Assembly (NCBI GenBank): GCA_014523695.1
Contig: JAATVS010000596.1
Span: 1-5,555 of the forward strand
Direction of reading: 5' to 3'
Length of the DNA stretch: 5,555 nt
DNA from: Nitrososphaerales archaeon TH5895
GTDB taxonomy: Archaea > Thermoproteota > Nitrososphaeria > Nitrososphaerales > Nitrososphaeraceae
Below the pieces are notes generated by a model. The model saw only the letters and a list, made by a program, of their open reading frames with translations, did no database searches and had not been told where the DNA came from. Within the stretch, counting starts at the first letter, position 1, and every line of letters begins with the position of its first letter. The position numbers were made by a program, and so were the translations under genes. Positions 4,567 through 5,555 of the stretch are shown here, piece by piece.

Positions 4567-4593
4567 CGTTAAATATCTTTCTGAATAGTATTT

Positions 4594-4914
4594 ATGATGA
4601 TCGATCATAGTGCCGCTATCGAGAATGATGGAACGAAAAATACCAACGATCCATTTGATTGGAACTATTATACATTTTATCGAATCCCCGTCATCATAAA
4701 CGATAAAATCATTAGTACTGATGGAATGAGTACTGTAATAGGTAGAAAAATTGGAAGAGTATTCGCAGAATACAAAGACAATCTAGTTGTAATTGACGGT
4801 GAAAACAAGAAAGACAGAGAATATTTGATACCTAAGAGAAAGATAGATCATTCTGACAAGAAACAAATTTTTCTTAACATTTCAAACGATTCTTTAAAAG
4901 AATTTGAGTTTTAA
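4594..4914 (+). CDS. PRC-barrel-like small protein
   Basis: A 106-residue protein of unknown role. An acidic, Asn-rich N-terminal part (residues 1-30) leads into a probable beta-barrel: GMSTVIGRKIGRVFAEYKDN (44-63), VVIDGEN, then EYLIPKRKI and IFLNIS. The pattern G-x-x-I-G-x-V-x-x-x-x-D-x-(I/V)-V, followed by an IP-K-x-x-I/V segment and a final hydrophobic strand, is that of PRC-barrel/YlmC-type domains, which act as small protein- or RNA-interacting modules. No signal peptide or membrane span. Two tandem ATG codons (4594, 4597) open it; either could be used. It converges with a minus-strand gene fragment whose stop lies 5 nt beyond TAA 4912-4914. The family assignment is by pattern and moderately certain; the coding status is strong. 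Confidence 0.75.
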   Translation: MMIDHSAAIENDGTKNTNDPFDWNYYTFYRIPVIINDKIISTDGMSTVIGRKIGRVFAEYKDNLVVIDGENKKDREYLIPKRKIDHSDKKQIFLNISNDSLKEFEF

Positions 4915-4919
4915 ACGCT

Positions 4920-5063
4920 TCAAAGATTAATGGGATCCAAATTAAAAAGTTGTAAATCTACTGTATATTCTTTGCCTGCTACTACAGGCTTTGGGAAGTT
5001 AATGCTCATTGTTCTTGCGGAACCCCCCCACCCACTGCTGCTATGTCTGTAACTTATTGAACG
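4920..5063 (-). pseudogene. C-terminal fragment of an unidentified protein
   Basis: The minus-strand frame from about 5037 to TGA 4920-4922 reads ARTMSINFPKPVVAGKEYTV, then DLQLFNLDPINL. This alternation of strands around VVAGKEYTVDLQLFN is typical of an extracellular beta-sandwich edge, but I cannot name the family. Upstream the frame meets a stop (5064-5066) without any good start, and the run of seven C at 5023-5029 (G on the coding strand) lies just where the sensible reading ends: the alternative frame before it reads VTDIAAVGGG. A homopolymer frameshift plus truncation is the simplest explanation. Confidence 0.5.
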
Positions 5064-5123
5064 TCAAAGAAGTGGATAAGCCTTAATGTAGGTAGTGTGA
5101 ACTACTGTATTAATCATAGTCTA

Positions 5124-5245
5124 TTAGTTCTTGATGCTTGCCTCGTGTTCTTCTAACTCTTGGCGCGATTTAATTCTTGGGCGCAATCAACGCACGAAAA
5201 AGGCGCATACATCATAGCATCAATATCAGAAGATCTATCACTCAT
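5124..5245 (-). pseudogene. C2H2-type zinc-finger small protein, frameshifted
   Basis: ATG 5245 opens the minus-strand frame MSDRSSDIDAMMYAPFSCVD, then CAQELNRAKS and TAG (5153-5155). If one base is restored near 5160, the reading continues ELEEHEASIKN to TAA 5124-5126. In that combined reading the spacing is C-x2-C-x12-H, exactly that of a C2H2 finger, with the central Leu in place (AKELEEH); the last zinc ligand, usually a His four or so residues on, is not evident. A TATA box 26 nt before the ATG (5268-5274) looks intact. As it stands the gene gives a 30-residue product that keeps only the two Cys. It is either a recent pseudogene or a sequencing error. Confidence 0.6.
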
Positions 5246-5267
5246 TGTTATGGAAGATGGGATAAAC

Positions 5268-5274
5268 TATAAAA
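5268..5274 (-). promoter_or_regulatory. TATA box of the zinc-finger gene
   Basis: TTTTATA on the minus strand, centred 26 nt before ATG 5245, consistent with leaderless transcription. Confidence 0.5.
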
Positions 5275-5333
5275 CTATATCCAACTATGGTTAGATGAGG
5301 TCGCTTTGGCTACAACATTGTCTATTCGTTCAA

Positions 5334-5345
5334 TTATTCGAATAA
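5334..5345. repeat. 12-bp perfect palindrome
   Basis: TTATTCGAATAA reads identically on both strands. It lies in the space between the divergent zinc-finger gene and the gene starting at 5491, so it could be a dimeric regulator site, though AT-rich palindromes of this size also arise by chance. Confidence 0.3.
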
Positions 5346-5462
5346 CGAAGCTCAAATAGGTTAGTCGTTTTGTAAGTTAGCCAACATTAATTATTTTGCA
5401 AAATCGGTTGAAATTGGTCTGGACGGGTACTTATGGTCGTAACCACCGTTGTTTACCACTTG

Positions 5463-5469
5463 TTATATA
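5463..5469 (+). promoter_or_regulatory. TATA box of the gene at 5491
   Basis: TTATATA is centred 25 nt before ATG 5491, again predicting transcription starting at the start codon. Confidence 0.5.
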
Positions 5470-5490
5470 GCATGTTGAATAACTTTGAAT

Positions 5491-5555
5491 ATGTCAAAGA
5501 GGGAAGAAGAAAAAGCAATCGAAGCAACTAAAAAAGTTGCTGAACAAGCCAAGAG
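5491..5555 (+). CDS. N-terminus of a charged, helical protein (partial, continues past window)
   Basis: The frame reads MSKREEEKAIEATKKVAEQA and continues to the window edge without a stop. The heptad-like alternation of Ala/Ile/Val with Lys and Glu predicts a long amphipathic helix or coiled coil. There is no signal sequence. Start choice is backed by the TATA box 25 nt upstream. With 21 residues visible no family can be named. Confidence 0.65.
   Translation, partial: MSKREEEKAIEATKKVAEQAK

Noticed and set aside
1..5555. CRISPR array, tRNA or rRNA genes
   Set aside because: No regularly spaced repeats, cloverleaf or T-arm consensus, or conserved rRNA sequence seen on either strand; the stem-loop elements do not fit a tRNA.

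Overview
The window is AT-rich and looks archaeal, most likely from an ammonia-oxidising thaumarchaeon (Nitrososphaeria, soil-type lineage). The evidence: most small genes have a TATA-like box centred about 25-31 nt before the start codon and no Shine-Dalgarno, as expected for leaderless or near-leaderless archaeal transcripts; the transposase remnant and several small proteins (PRC-barrel-like, zinc-ribbon, CDGSH, Asp/Asn-rich secreted fragment) resemble those I know from this group. The assignment rests on recalled family features, not on a search.

Layout. Positions 1-830 hold mobile-element debris: the tail of an unidentified upstream protein, a short possible integrase N-terminal fragment (157-354), and the C-terminal third of a DDE transposase (474-779, with frame similarity possibly reaching 830). 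Positions 781-2310 hold a two-gene restriction-modification cassette: a beta-class amino-methyltransferase (SPPY box before FxGxG box) followed by a PD-(D/E)xK endonuclease. The two genes lie in the same reading frame, separated only by one TAG and two codons. Methylation of the host target site protects it from the cognate nuclease.

Positions 2311-3800 are mostly non-coding or decayed: a terminator-like hairpin, two strong inverted-repeat elements, a 39-residue membrane or secreted peptide gene on the minus strand, an intact CDGSH iron-sulfur protein gene, a second copy of the 3' end of the 39-residue gene, and a broken Asp/Asn/Ser/Thr-rich protein. A minus-strand zinc-ribbon protein (3806-3997) follows. 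A 560-nt gap holds a third hairpin related to the first, then comes a PRC-barrel-like protein (4594-4914).

The right end (4920-5555) carries a minus-strand C-terminal gene fragment, a frameshifted C2H2-type zinc-finger gene with an apparently intact promoter, and the start of a charged, helix-rich protein that runs off the window. The restriction-modification pair is the only multi-gene unit; the rest are single, separately promoted small genes in a region rich in pseudogenes. The most unusual signals are the in-frame TAG between methyltransferase and nuclease, the repeated 3'-terminal cassette encoding CPNSQ-x-G, and the family of GATAGG/CCTATC-type stem-loops.
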